Assembly (NCBI RefSeq): GCF_001591145.1
Contig: NZ_BCUF01000022.1
Coordinates: 24,639-88,638 of the forward strand
Source: Vibrio harveyi NBRC 15634 = ATCC 14126 = KCTC 12724
Lineage (GTDB): Bacteria > Pseudomonadota > Gammaproteobacteria > Enterobacterales > Vibrionaceae
Length of the DNA: 64,000 nt
Direction of reading: 5' to 3'
The position numbers were made by a program, and so were the translations under genes. Of the stretch, positions 54,370 through 64,000 are shown in pieces. Under the pieces are notes generated by a model. The model saw only the letters and a program-made list of their open reading frames with translations. It did not search any database and was not told the DNA's origin. Numbering within the stretch: the first letter of the stretch is position 1; every line of letters begins with the position of its first letter.

Positions 54370-54402
54370 AAAAGCCCCAAGCGACTGACACTTGGGGCTT
54401 TT
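54370..54402 (-). terminator. ligA terminator
   Basis: The stem is AAAAGCCCCAAG / CTTGGGGCTTTT with a 9-nt loop and T-run on the minus strand. Confidence 0.9.
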
Positions 54403-54430
54403 AGGTATTTTTTATCTTTTTTGAGGAGAG

Positions 54431-56482
<2,052 letters not shown>

Positions 56483-56487
56483 CTAAG

Positions 56488-56511
56488 AAAAAGGGCTCCT
56501 AACGGAGCCCT
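56488..56511 (-). terminator. zipA terminator
   Basis: The stem is AGGGCTCC / GGAGCCCT with a TAAC loop and, on the minus strand, TTTTT following. It lies between zipA and ligA, so ligA may have its own promoter in the 44-bp gap or rely on readthrough. Confidence 0.85.
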
Positions 56512-56531
56512 ATCATTATTTGGTGTTAAGG

Positions 56532-57500
56532 TTATGCGTTAGCAGCATTAAACTCAACTATTTGACGTCGATATGATGCTAATCGATCAGGTGTCATCAG
56601 GTTACGTTGATCATCCAGTACGTTCCCCCCCATATCGTCCGCGACTTGCTGTGCAATACGCAGCATAAGGTTGAAGTTTTGGTCTGCTTCACCATAGCAA
56701 GGGAGAGTCATAAAGAAGGAAATACCTTTCGTTGAAAACTCTGCTGGGTCACCGTGCTCTAACGTACCCGGCTGCATCATGTTTGCAACACTGAATAACA
56801 CTTTACCATTGCCAGACAAGTCCACATGACGATGGAAGATATTCATTTCACCGTAAATCAAACCGTTTTGCTGAAGGCTATCGAATAGCTTAGTACCAAT
56901 AAATGGCTCTTCGCCTGCACAGTGCACATTTAACACAATCACTTGCATTTCTGGCTCTGGCTTCGGCTCTTCAACCGCTACCTCTGTCATTACAGGCGCA
57001 ATCTCTACTTCTGCCGATTCTGGTACCACCGTTGTTTCAAATACCGGTTCGATAATTTCTTCTTTTTCCGCGATAGTTTCGTTTTCAGCAAAAGTGTCTA
57101 CTGACTCTTGTAAAACAGGCTCTACCACGTCTTCTTCTGTTTTTGTCGCAACAAAAGCTGGGATTTCTTGCTCTTCTTTATGCTCTTTCTCTTCTTTTAC
57201 ATCAAGAACATCATCGATCAGAGGATCAGAAGCGAATTTATTATCAAATGAATTCTCCATCCCAAAGTCTGGCTCTTTGCGATCTTTACGGATGATTTCG
57301 AAGTCGTCTTCTGGAGCAGGAGCAAAATCACGCTCTTGTTCTGGAGACTCTTTATCCTCTTGGTCAACATCCAACTTACCAAGCGGCTTGTTACCAAATT
57401 TTGCTTTGCCTTCTTTTTTGCTTGTCCACAGACCATGAAATAGCAATGCGGCGATGGCTAATGCGCCAACAACAATGAGTACGAATCGCAATTCCTGCAT
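56532..57500 (-). CDS. zipA: Cell division protein ZipA
   Basis: ZipA tethers FtsZ to the inner membrane. The 322-residue protein has one N-terminal helix ([20 protein letters not shown]), a short basic stretch, a long acidic and Glu/Val-rich unstructured linker (about 45-185), and the C-terminal FtsZ-binding domain (about 188-322; [20 protein letters not shown]). The linker is Glu-rich rather than Pro/Gln-rich as in E. coli. It is divergent from cysZ. Confidence 0.95.
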   Translation of the reverse strand: MQELRFVLIVVGALAIAALLFHGLWTSKKEGKAKFGNKPLGKLDVDQEDKESPEQERDFAPAPEDDFEIIRKDRKEPDFGMENSFDNKFASDPLIDDVLDVKEEKEHKEEQEIPAFVATKTEEDVVEPVLQESVDTFAENETIAEKEEIIEPVFETTVVPESAEVEIAPVMTEVAVEEPKPEPEMQVIVLNVHCAGEEPFIGTKLFDSLQQNGLIYGEMNIFHRHVDLSGNGKVLFSVANMMQPGTLEHGDPAEFSTKGISFFMTLPCYGEADQNFNLMLRIAQQVADDMGGNVLDDQRNLMTPDRLASYRRQIVEFNAANA

Positions 57501-57749
57501 TATTTACTCTCAATCTACTTGTTCTACTACTCGCACATCCTTGAGCAGTAACCCAAGTGCAATAAATCCGAATGATGCTTTTACTTTACCAAAACTATAT
57601 GTAGGTTTAGAACAACTTAATGCAAGAAGTTCGGTTTTTTGTTGTGATTCTTGCCACGATTCCACTTTACAAGACCCAAAATGTTAGGGCATTGAAAGAA
57701 AACCATCCACAGGTACAATGAGTTTTCACTTACACGAAACAAAATAGAT

Positions 57750-58493
57750 ATGAAGTTGAATAATCAGCCTAGAACCGGATTCGGTTACTTCCTATATGGG
57801 ATTCAAATAGCACTCTCTCCGGAGATCCGTCGCTTTGTGGTTTTGCCATTACTTGCCAACGTATTACTCGTGGGTGGCGCGATTTTCTATCTATTCTCCC
57901 ATCTCGATGTTTGGATCCAGAACTGGATTGGTCAGTTACCAGATTTTCTCTCTTGGCTTACCTACATATTATGGCCAATATTGGTGTTAACTATTCTCGC
58001 CACATTCTCTTATTTCTTTAGTACATTAGCTAACTTCATCGCCGCACCATTCAATGGTTTACTCGCTGAAAAAGTCGAAGAGTCCTTAACGGGTCAAAAA
58101 GTGAATGATGATGGCATGGCTGCGGTGATAAAAGATGTCCCTCGCGTGCTGGCACGAGAATGGCGAAAATTGCTTTATGTCCTACCAAAAGCAATTGGCT
58201 TGTTTCTTCTTCTGTTGATCCCTGCACTCGGGCAAACGGTTGGACCTTTCTTGTGGTTCATCTTCACCGCTTGGATGCTTGCTATCCAGTACTGTGACTA
58301 TCCGTTTGATAACCATAAAGTGTCTTTCAACGAGATGCGTTACAAATTGAAACAAAAGCAAGGGAAAGCCTATGGCTTTGGAGTGTTGGTTTCGGTGTTT
58401 ACCACGATTCCAATTCTTAACCTAATTGTTATGCCTGTTGCTGTCTGCGGTGCAACTGCAATGTGGGTGAACGAATTTAAGCATCAACAATAA
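57750..58493 (+). CDS. cysZ: Sulfate transporter CysZ
   Basis: The 247-residue inner-membrane protein has about four transmembrane or hemi-penetrating helices (LPLLANVLLVGGAIFYLFSH, YILWPILVLTILATFSYFFS and two near residues 145-180 and 205-235). RTGFGYFLYGIQIALSPEIR is the typical start. It imports sulfate for cysteine synthesis. As in E. coli, cysK follows, here after a terminator-like hairpin. Confidence 0.93.
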   Translation: MKLNNQPRTGFGYFLYGIQIALSPEIRRFVVLPLLANVLLVGGAIFYLFSHLDVWIQNWIGQLPDFLSWLTYILWPILVLTILATFSYFFSTLANFIAAPFNGLLAEKVEESLTGQKVNDDGMAAVIKDVPRVLAREWRKLLYVLPKAIGLFLLLLIPALGQTVGPFLWFIFTAWMLAIQYCDYPFDNHKVSFNEMRYKLKQKQGKAYGFGVLVSVFTTIPILNLIVMPVAVCGATAMWVNEFKHQQ

Positions 58494-58513
58494 CTCACAC
58501 TTTCATTCGATAC

Positions 58514-58540
58514 GGGGAGGTTTTAGACGCCTCCCCTTTC
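58514..58540 (+). terminator. cysZ terminator
   Basis: The stem is GGGGAGG / CCTCCCC with a 9-nt loop, followed by TTTCATTTTG. Confidence 0.8.
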
Positions 58541-58659
58541 ATTTTGCTCAATTCTCGACCAACCTCATAAGATATAACTTTTTAATCCTTTTCCCTTTTT
58601 TTGAGACCGCATATTCTTCTACTCATATTCACAATATCGTGTAATGAAGGAACATCACT

Positions 58660-59628
58660 ATGAGCAAGATCTACGAAGACAACTCTCTTACTATCGGTAA
58701 CACACCTCTTGTTCGCTTGAATAAAGTGAGCAAAGGTAAAGTTTTGGCGAAAATCGAAGCGCGTAACCCAAGCTTCAGTGTTAAGTGCCGTATTGGTGCG
58801 AACATGATTTGGGAAGCAGAAAAGGCAGGTACTCTTAAGCCGGGCGTTGAGCTAGTTGAGCCAACCAGTGGTAACACAGGTGTTGCACTTGCATTCGTAG
58901 CAGCCGCTCGCGGTTACAAGCTCACTCTGACAATGCCAGAATCAATGAGCCTTGAGCGTCGTAAGCTGCTTAAAGCGCTAGGTGCAAATCTAGAACTAAC
59001 AGAAGCAGCAAAAGGTATGAAAGGCGCGATCGCTAAAGCGGAAGAAATCGTTGCAAGCAATCCAGACAAATACCTTCTTCTACAGCAGTTCAACAACCCA
59101 GCCAACCCAGAGATTCACGAGAAGACAACTGGTCCAGAAATCTGGGAAGCAACAGACGGTGAAATCGATGTATTCGTAGCAGGTGTAGGTACAGGCGGTA
59201 CCATCACAGGCACAAGCCGCTACATCAAAGGTGAGAAAGGCAAAGCCATCACATCTGTTGCAGTAGAGCCAGCAGAATCACCAGTAATTGCGCAAGCGCT
59301 AGCAGGTGAAGAAATCCAACCAGCGCCTCACAAAATCCAAGGTATTGGTGCAGGTTTCATCCCTGGTAACTTAGATTTAGAACTTCTAGACCGTGTTGAG
59401 CAAGTGACTTCTGAAGAAGCGATCGAGATGGCTCGTCGCCTAATGGAAGAAGAAGGCATCCTAGCTGGCATCTCATCAGGAGCAGCAGTCGTTGCAGCAA
59501 ACCGACTCGCAGAACTTCCTGAATTTGAAGGAAAAACAATCGTAACAGTTCTACCAAGCTCTGGTGAACGTTACCTAAGTACAGCACTATTTGCTGGTAT
59601 CTTTACCGAGAAAGAGAACCAACAGTAA
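58660..59628 (+). CDS. cysK: Cysteine synthase A
   Basis: This PLP enzyme makes cysteine from O-acetylserine and sulfide. It is 322 residues. The PLP lysine is Lys42 in [13 protein letters not shown], the substrate loop is [12 protein letters not shown], the phosphate cup is [15 protein letters not shown], and the late [11 protein letters not shown] and [14 protein letters not shown] segments are intact. It can also bind CysE through its active site. Confidence 0.97.
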   Translation: MSKIYEDNSLTIGNTPLVRLNKVSKGKVLAKIEARNPSFSVKCRIGANMIWEAEKAGTLKPGVELVEPTSGNTGVALAFVAAARGYKLTLTMPESMSLERRKLLKALGANLELTEAAKGMKGAIAKAEEIVASNPDKYLLLQQFNNPANPEIHEKTTGPEIWEATDGEIDVFVAGVGTGGTITGTSRYIKGEKGKAITSVAVEPAESPVIAQALAGEEIQPAPHKIQGIGAGFIPGNLDLELLDRVEQVTSEEAIEMARRLMEEEGILAGISSGAAVVAANRLAELPEFEGKTIVTVLPSSGERYLSTALFAGIFTEKENQQ

Positions 59629-59654
59629 TATGTGGTCAAATCAATTTTTCGTTT

Positions 59655-59682
59655 AAAAAAGCCCCGTTCAGGGGCTTTTTTG
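59655..59682 (+). terminator. cysK terminator
   Basis: The stem is AAAAAAGCCCC / GGGGCTTTTTT with a GTTCA loop. Confidence 0.92.
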
Positions 59683-59766
59683 TTGATCCCTGCCCCACCT
59701 TTGGTAATATCAGGGTGTTTTATTTTTAGGTTCAAAATAAAGAATCTAAACCAAAAAGGTTTCAGT

Positions 59767-59798
59767 GTAATTACGCACGCAAACAGTTGCGTAATTAC
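59767..59798 (+). promoter_or_regulatory. Perfect inverted repeat in the ptsH upstream region
   Basis: GTAATTACGCA / TGCGTAATTAC (11-bp arms, 10-nt spacer) lies about 130-160 bp before ptsH. It may be an operator (Mlc/ROK or other) or an RNA hairpin. Another small stem GTGC-TAGC-GCAC follows near 59845. Confidence 0.5.
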
Positions 59799-59926
59799 CA
59801 AACTTTTGACTAGTATCAGTTCTGACACGCTTTGAACTCTCCCGTGCTAGCGCACAAGGTGTAAAGCAGTTAAGCTAAAACTTAGTCACAAACTAACAAA
59901 AAAATACATTTATTGGGGTATATCAC

Positions 59927-60184
59927 ATGTACGAGAAGCAAGTAGAAATCACAGCAGAAAACGGTCTTCACACTCGTCCAGCTGCACAGTTCGTTAAAGA
60001 AGCTAAAGCATTCGACGCGGACATCACTGTGACTTCTAACGGTAAAAGCGCTAGCGCTAAGAGCCTATTCAAGCTACAAACACTAGGCCTAGTAAAAGGT
60101 ACTCTAGTAACTATCTCAGCTGAAGGCCCACAAGCTCAGCAAGCAGTTGACCACCTAGTTGCTCTAATGGACCAACTACACTAA
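59927..60184 (+). CDS. ptsH: PTS phosphocarrier protein HPr
   Basis: The 85-residue protein passes phosphate from EI to EIIA domains. The phosphohistidine is His15 in [11 protein letters not shown], and Ser46 is in SAKSLFKLQ. It is the first gene of ptsHI-crr, with a GGGG-type ribosome site. A 139-bp spacer containing a perfect hairpin separates it from ptsI. Confidence 0.97.
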   Translation: MYEKQVEITAENGLHTRPAAQFVKEAKAFDADITVTSNGKSASAKSLFKLQTLGLVKGTLVTISAEGPQAQQAVDHLVALMDQLH

Positions 60185-60201
60185 TTCGGTCTCCTATTTC
60201 A

Positions 60202-60231
60202 GAAGCCATTTTGTGAAAGCAAAATGGCTTC
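60202..60231 (+). other. Perfect hairpin between ptsH and ptsI
   Basis: GAAGCCATTTTG / CAAAATGGCTTC (12 bp, 6-nt loop) starts 18 bp after the ptsH stop. No T-run follows, so it is more likely an RNase-processing or 3'-end protecting structure than a terminator. It would allow more HPr than EI. Confidence 0.7.
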
Positions 60232-60323
60232 GTTGGAAATAGACTCAAAACTAAGCTAAAACTATTCGTTAGCGCACCCATTATTCTCCCGTTTTATAAA
60301 GTTGACCAACTTAAGGTAAGGCT

Positions 60324-62048
60324 ATGATTTCAGGCATCCTAGCATCTCCTGGTATTGCAATCGGTAAAGCACTACTACTTCAAGAAGATGAAATTGTCCT
60401 AAACACAAACACTATTTCTGATGATCAAGTAGAAGCAGAAGTTGCACGTTTCTTTGACGCTCGTAACAAATCTTCTGCTCAACTAGAAACTATCAAGCAA
60501 AAAGCGCTTGAAACGTTTGGCGAAGAAAAAGAAGCGATCTTTGAAGGTCACATCATGCTTCTTGAAGACGAAGAGCTAGAAGAGGAAATCCTAGCACTTA
60601 TCAAAAACGACAAAATGTCTGCTGACCACGCGATCCACTCTGTGATCGAAGAGCAAGCAACGGCTCTTGAGTCTCTAGACGACGAATACCTGAAAGAACG
60701 TGCAACTGACATCCGTGATATCGGTTCTCGTTTCGTTAAGAACGCTCTAGGTATCAACATCGTCTCTCTAAGCGATATTGATCAAGAAGTTATCCTAGTA
60801 GCTTACGACCTAACGCCATCTGAAACTGCACAGATCAACCTAGACTACGTTCTTGGTTTTGCTTGTGACATCGGCGGTCGCACTTCTCACACTTCAATCA
60901 TGGCTCGCTCTCTTGAGCTTCCAGCTATCGTTGGTACTAACGACATCACTAAGCAAGTTAAGAACGGCGACATGCTGATTCTTGATGCGATGAACAACAA
61001 GCTCGTTATCAACCCATCTGACGCTGAGCTAGAAGAAGCAAAAGCAGTTAAAGCTGCATTCCTTGCTGAAAAAGAAGAGCTAGCTAAGCTAAAAGACCTA
61101 CACGCAGAAACAACTGACGGTCACCGCGTAGAAGTTTGCGGTAACATCGGTACTGTTAAAGACTGTGACGGTATCATCCGTAACGGTGGTGAAGGTGTTG
61201 GTCTGTACCGTACTGAATTCCTATTCATGGACCGTGACGCACTTCCAACTGAAGAAGAGCAATACCAAGCTTACAAAGAAGTTGCTGAAGCAATGAACGG
61301 TCACGCTGTGATCATCCGTACTATGGATATCGGCGGCGACAAAGATCTTCCATACATGGATCTTCCAAAAGAGATGAACCCGTTCCTAGGCTGGCGTGCA
61401 GTACGTATCAGCTTGGATCGTCGTGAAATCCTACGTGACCAGCTACGTGGTATCCTACGTGCATCTGCACACGGTAAACTGCGTATCATGTTCCCAATGA
61501 TCATCTCTGTTGAAGAAATCCGTGAGCTTAAGAAAGCGATCGAAGAGTACAAAGCAGAACTACGCGCTGAAGGTCATGCATTCGACGAAAACATCGAAAT
61601 CGGTGTAATGGTTGAGACTCCAGCTGCAGCAGCTATCGCGCACCACCTAGCGAAGGAAGTATCTTTCTTCTCTATCGGTACAAACGACCTAACTCAGTAC
61701 ACACTAGCGGTTGACCGTGGTAACGAGATGATTTCTCACCTATACAACCCACTATCACCAGCTGTACTTACTGTGATTAAGCAAGTTATCGACGCTTCTC
61801 ACGCTGAAGGTAAGTGGACTGGTATGTGTGGTGAGCTAGCAGGTGATGAGCGTGCAACACTTCTACTTCTAGGTATGGGTCTAGACGAGTTCTCAATGAG
61901 CGGCATCTCTATCCCTAAAGTGAAGAAAGTTATCCGTAACTCTAACTTCGCAGAAGTGAAAGCAATGGCTGAAGAAGCACTTTCTCTACCAACAGCAGCA
62001 GAAATTGAAGCAGTTGTAGAAAAGTTCATTGCAGAGAAAACTCAATAA
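60324..62048 (+). CDS. ptsI: PTS enzyme I
   Basis: The 574-residue enzyme autophosphorylates from PEP and donates to HPr. The phosphohistidine is His189 in [13 protein letters not shown]. The C-terminal TIM barrel has [41 protein letters not shown] and the active-site cysteine in [19 protein letters not shown] precedes the ATG. Confidence 0.97.
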   Translation: MISGILASPGIAIGKALLLQEDEIVLNTNTISDDQVEAEVARFFDARNKSSAQLETIKQKALETFGEEKEAIFEGHIMLLEDEELEEEILALIKNDKMSADHAIHSVIEEQATALESLDDEYLKERATDIRDIGSRFVKNALGINIVSLSDIDQEVILVAYDLTPSETAQINLDYVLGFACDIGGRTSHTSIMARSLELPAIVGTNDITKQVKNGDMLILDAMNNKLVINPSDAELEEAKAVKAAFLAEKEELAKLKDLHAETTDGHRVEVCGNIGTVKDCDGIIRNGGEGVGLYRTEFLFMDRDALPTEEEQYQAYKEVAEAMNGHAVIIRTMDIGGDKDLPYMDLPKEMNPFLGWRAVRISLDRREILRDQLRGILRASAHGKLRIMFPMIISVEEIRELKKAIEEYKAELRAEGHAFDENIEIGVMVETPAAAAIAHHLAKEVSFFSIGTNDLTQYTLAVDRGNEMISHLYNPLSPAVLTVIKQVIDASHAEGKWTGMCGELAGDERATLLLLGMGLDEFSMSGISIPKVKKVIRNSNFAEVKAMAEEALSLPTAAEIEAVVEKFIAEKTQ

Positions 62049-62058
62049 TCAACTAATT

Positions 62059-62105
62059 CCAATGAGATAGGCGGTTAAAAAAAGTCGTCTATCTCGAAAG
62101 ATTGG
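62059..62105 (+). other. Nested hairpin between ptsI and crr
   Basis: GAGATAGGCG / CGTCTATCTC (62064-62073 and 62086-62095, one wobble) is nested within CCAAT / ATTGG (62059-62063 and 62101-62105). No T-run follows. With the ptsH-ptsI hairpin, both spacers of the operon carry structured RNA. Confidence 0.55.
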
Positions 62106-62153
62106 TATACTATAATTCGACAGAATTAAATAAAACGTTAGGAGCATGACACA

Positions 62154-62663
62154 ATGGGTCTGTTTGACAAACTTAAGAAGCTAGTATCTGACGACAGCGC
62201 TGACGCAGGTGCAATCGAAATCATCGCACCACTTTCTGGTGAGATCGTGAACATTGAAGATGTGCCAGATGTTGTTTTCGCTGAGAAAATCGTTGGTGAT
62301 GGTATTGCTATCAAACCTGCTGGTAACAAAATGGTAGCTCCTGTAAACGGTACTATCGGTAAGATCTTCGAAACGAACCACGCGTTCTCTATCGAGTCTG
62401 ACGACGGTGTTGAGCTTTTCGTTCACTTCGGTATCGATACTGTTGAACTTAAAGGCGAAGGCTTCAAGCGTATCGCTGAAGAAGGTCAAACTGTTAAAGC
62501 TGGCGACACTGTAATTGAATTCGACCTAGCTCTTCTAGAAGAGAAAGCGAAATCAACGCTAACTCCAGTTGTTATCTCTAACATGGACGAAATCAAAGAG
62601 CTAAACAAGCTTTCTGGTTCTGTTACTGTTGGTGAAACTCCAGTTCTACGTGTAACTAAGTAA
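62154..62663 (+). CDS. crr: PTS glucose-specific EIIA (EIIA-Glc, Crr)
   Basis: The 169-residue cytosolic protein has active-site histidines His76 ([11 protein letters not shown]) and phospho-His91 ([12 protein letters not shown]). It supplies phosphate to IIBC transporters that lack their own EIIA, here probably including NagE. It also controls adenylate cyclase and inducer exclusion. TAGGAGCATGACACAATG gives GGAG 10 nt before the start. Confidence 0.97.
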   Translation: MGLFDKLKKLVSDDSADAGAIEIIAPLSGEIVNIEDVPDVVFAEKIVGDGIAIKPAGNKMVAPVNGTIGKIFETNHAFSIESDDGVELFVHFGIDTVELKGEGFKRIAEEGQTVKAGDTVIEFDLALLEEKAKSTLTPVVISNMDEIKELNKLSGSVTVGETPVLRVTK

Positions 62664-62683
62664 TTTTTACTTAGCTGAACACG

Positions 62684-62713
62684 AAAAAAACGCTGCCATT
62701 GGCAGCGTTTTTT
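62684..62713. terminator. Terminator between crr and flagellin gene
   Basis: The stem is AAAAAACGCTGCC / GGCAGCGTTTTTT with an ATT loop. Confidence 0.92.
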
Positions 62714-62761
62714 ATTACCTGAAACTTTTGTTCCTGAGCGACATTCATCGCTGCAACCCGC

Positions 62762-63886
62762 TTAACTGAGCAAGCCAAGTGCCGAGCTCGGTCTCTGCTT
62801 CGCTTGGGCTAATAATGCGGTAGTCGCATCTTGCAGCACTTGTGACCGTACCATCTCCGTCGACTCACGAGCAAAATCCGTATCTCGTATCCGCCCTTTT
62901 GATTCGGTCACACTCCGGTTCACCGTGTTAAGGTTATCCATCGTGCCGCTAACCCGGTTTTGGAAGCCACCTATTTCACTTCGATGCGAGTCAACATACT
63001 TAATTGCTGCATCAATTACCCCAACTGAAAGCTGCGCCCCGCCAACAGTCGACATATCGATGTCGTCCATTGTGACTAAACCACCAGCACTAACATCAAG
63101 CTCATCCGTTAAACTGCCCTCTAACGTTACACCTTCAGGTGCATTCAGCGTCGAGGCAAAGAATTGCAGTTCATTGTTTTCAGTCACTGAGGCACTCACT
63201 ATCGATTGCTGCGCATTGATATAAGTAGCAACCTGTTCAATGCGATCTCCTAGTTTGAGCCCAATAGATTCTGTTTGGGTTTGCCCTTTACTGTCTTGGT
63301 ATTCAAATTTAAGGGTTTGATTATCTTTAGTGACTCGCCAATCTTTATCGACCGCATCACCAACATAATGCTGCCCTCCCATCTCCGGGATGTGACTGCG
63401 CATATTCCGCAGTGTCAGAGAGATAGAGTTGGCATTCGCTCCAATATGGAAGCTTTGCGAGCCGTAAGAACCATCAAACAGGTTTTTATCTGCAAATGTC
63501 GTCGTGATCGCGACACGATCAAGCTCATCTTGCAGCGCTACGACCTCGTATTGAATACTTTGCCGATCACTTGAGTCATTACTGCCGTTTGCCGCTTGAA
63601 GCCCCAGAGAGCGCAAGCGTTGCAATATATCACTGCTCTCATGCAAAGCGCCTTCTGCGGTTTGTGCCACCGAATACGCATCGTGCGCATTTCTCAAGGC
63701 GACATCAAGCCCTCTCGTTTGGACATTAAGAGTATTGGAGATTTGCAGACCTGCAGCATCATCACTGGCGGAATTAATCCGATAACCCGAGGTGAGGTTT
63801 CGCTGAGACTCTATGTTTTGCTCAGCCGCATGACTGAGATGTCGCTGCGTCATCATCGCAGTGACATTGGTATTTAAAGAGACCAT
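62762..63886 (-). CDS. flaE: Polar flagellin (FlaE-type)
   Basis: The 374-residue filament protein has conserved D0/D1 ends (VSLNTNVTAMMTQRHLSHA; LTSGYRINSASDDAAGLQIS at the N-terminus; TDFARESTEMVRSQVLQDAT and LLAQAKQRPSSALGLLS at the C-terminus) and a variable middle (about 165-275). The position next to crr matches my recollection of the flaE end of the flaCDE cluster in V. parahaemolyticus; the letter is less certain than the family. AAGGAG lies 14 nt upstream of the ATG, a long spacing. Confidence 0.85.
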   Translation of the reverse strand: MVSLNTNVTAMMTQRHLSHAAEQNIESQRNLTSGYRINSASDDAAGLQISNTLNVQTRGLDVALRNAHDAYSVAQTAEGALHESSDILQRLRSLGLQAANGSNDSSDRQSIQYEVVALQDELDRVAITTTFADKNLFDGSYGSQSFHIGANANSISLTLRNMRSHIPEMGGQHYVGDAVDKDWRVTKDNQTLKFEYQDSKGQTQTESIGLKLGDRIEQVATYINAQQSIVSASVTENNELQFFASTLNAPEGVTLEGSLTDELDVSAGGLVTMDDIDMSTVGGAQLSVGVIDAAIKYVDSHRSEIGGFQNRVSGTMDNLNTVNRSVTESKGRIRDTDFARESTEMVRSQVLQDATTALLAQAKQRPSSALGLLS

Positions 63887-63951
63887 CTAATCGATACAAA
63901 CTCCTTGTCACCTATCCTATTCGGTGTCCCTAATGCGTGATTCGAATATGC

Positions 63952-63980
63952 AAAAAGCCAGGGATGAACCTGGCTTTTGT
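63952..63980 (-). terminator. Terminator of the gene upstream of the flagellin
   Basis: The stem is AAAAGCCAGG / CCTGGCTTTT with a GATGAA loop. On the minus strand a T5 run follows, so it probably ends the next flagellin gene, whose coding sequence would lie mostly beyond the window. Confidence 0.75.
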
Positions 63981-64000
63981 ATCGCGTCGTATTAGGTTGA

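Overview
The window is a contiguous piece of a Vibrio chromosome, most likely large-chromosome core from the Harveyi clade (V. parahaemolyticus / alginolyticus / harveyi / campbellii type). This is inferred from the divergent htpG and toxRS pair, the ToxR sequence, the order chiP-ligA-zipA-cysZ-cysK-ptsHI-crr followed by a polar flagellin, and the order znu / suc-sdh / gltA / pgm-seqA / fldA / fur / glnS / nag. No rRNA, tRNA, CRISPR array, prophage or insertion sequence was seen. Gene density is high and most genes end in clear intrinsic terminators.

Layout. 1-2029: 5' part of a large periplasmic beta-propeller sensor (minus strand, runs off the window). 2242-4768: zinc uptake znuA divergent from znuCB, with a Zur-type palindrome between. 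4839-14459: one TCA block on the minus strand, sdhCDAB-sucAB-sucCD, divergent from gltA (14855-16144). 16145-18405: NIF3-family ybgI and a DUF1853 gene, flanked by two intergenic stretches that look like diverged copies of one short repeat. 18406-23671: seqA-pgm, ybfF, a DUF2788 gene, fldA, a DUF4442 hotdog gene and fur. 23744-24331: an orphan type IV pilin-like gene. 24385-30707: glnS, then the GlcNAc regulon with nagE divergent from nagA-nagC and a well-formed NagC/CRP control region. 30789-38449: a CPA2 antiporter, asnB, rfaH, a peptide permease, hemH, adk. 38767-42347: htpG divergent from toxRS. 42394-46759: a TSUP transporter, a SelW-like protein, yfcE, a zinc-ribbon membrane protein, and an operon of two DUF1538 membrane proteins with a PII-like and a CBS protein. 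47020-51657: two SDR proteins, a small ORF, ybbN, qmcA-nfeD. 51698-52472: an AT-rich pocket with two small secreted paralogous proteins. 52513-64000: chiP, ligA, zipA, cysZ, cysK, ptsHI-crr and a flagellin.

How the genes work together. The TCA genes make citrate synthase, 2-oxoglutarate dehydrogenase E1/E2, succinyl-CoA synthetase and succinate dehydrogenase, probably under joint ArcA-type control. The amino-sugar genes form a functional chain: ChiP admits chitooligosaccharides, NagE takes up GlcNAc, NagA deacetylates GlcNAc-6-P, and NagC controls the regulon. NagE here has only the IIC and IIB domains, so it should depend on the EIIA-Glc encoded by crr, together with PtsH and PtsI, all at the right end of the same window.

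Candidates for undescribed biology are modest. They are the tandem small secreted proteins with a shared C-x-LP-x-G-x-V-x2-LP-x3-C motif, the structured element upstream of adk, the crossed inverted repeats in the nagA leader, the intercistronic hairpins in ptsHI-crr, and the DUF1538/PII/CBS operon. Nothing in the window looks like a defence island or a wholly new multi-gene system.
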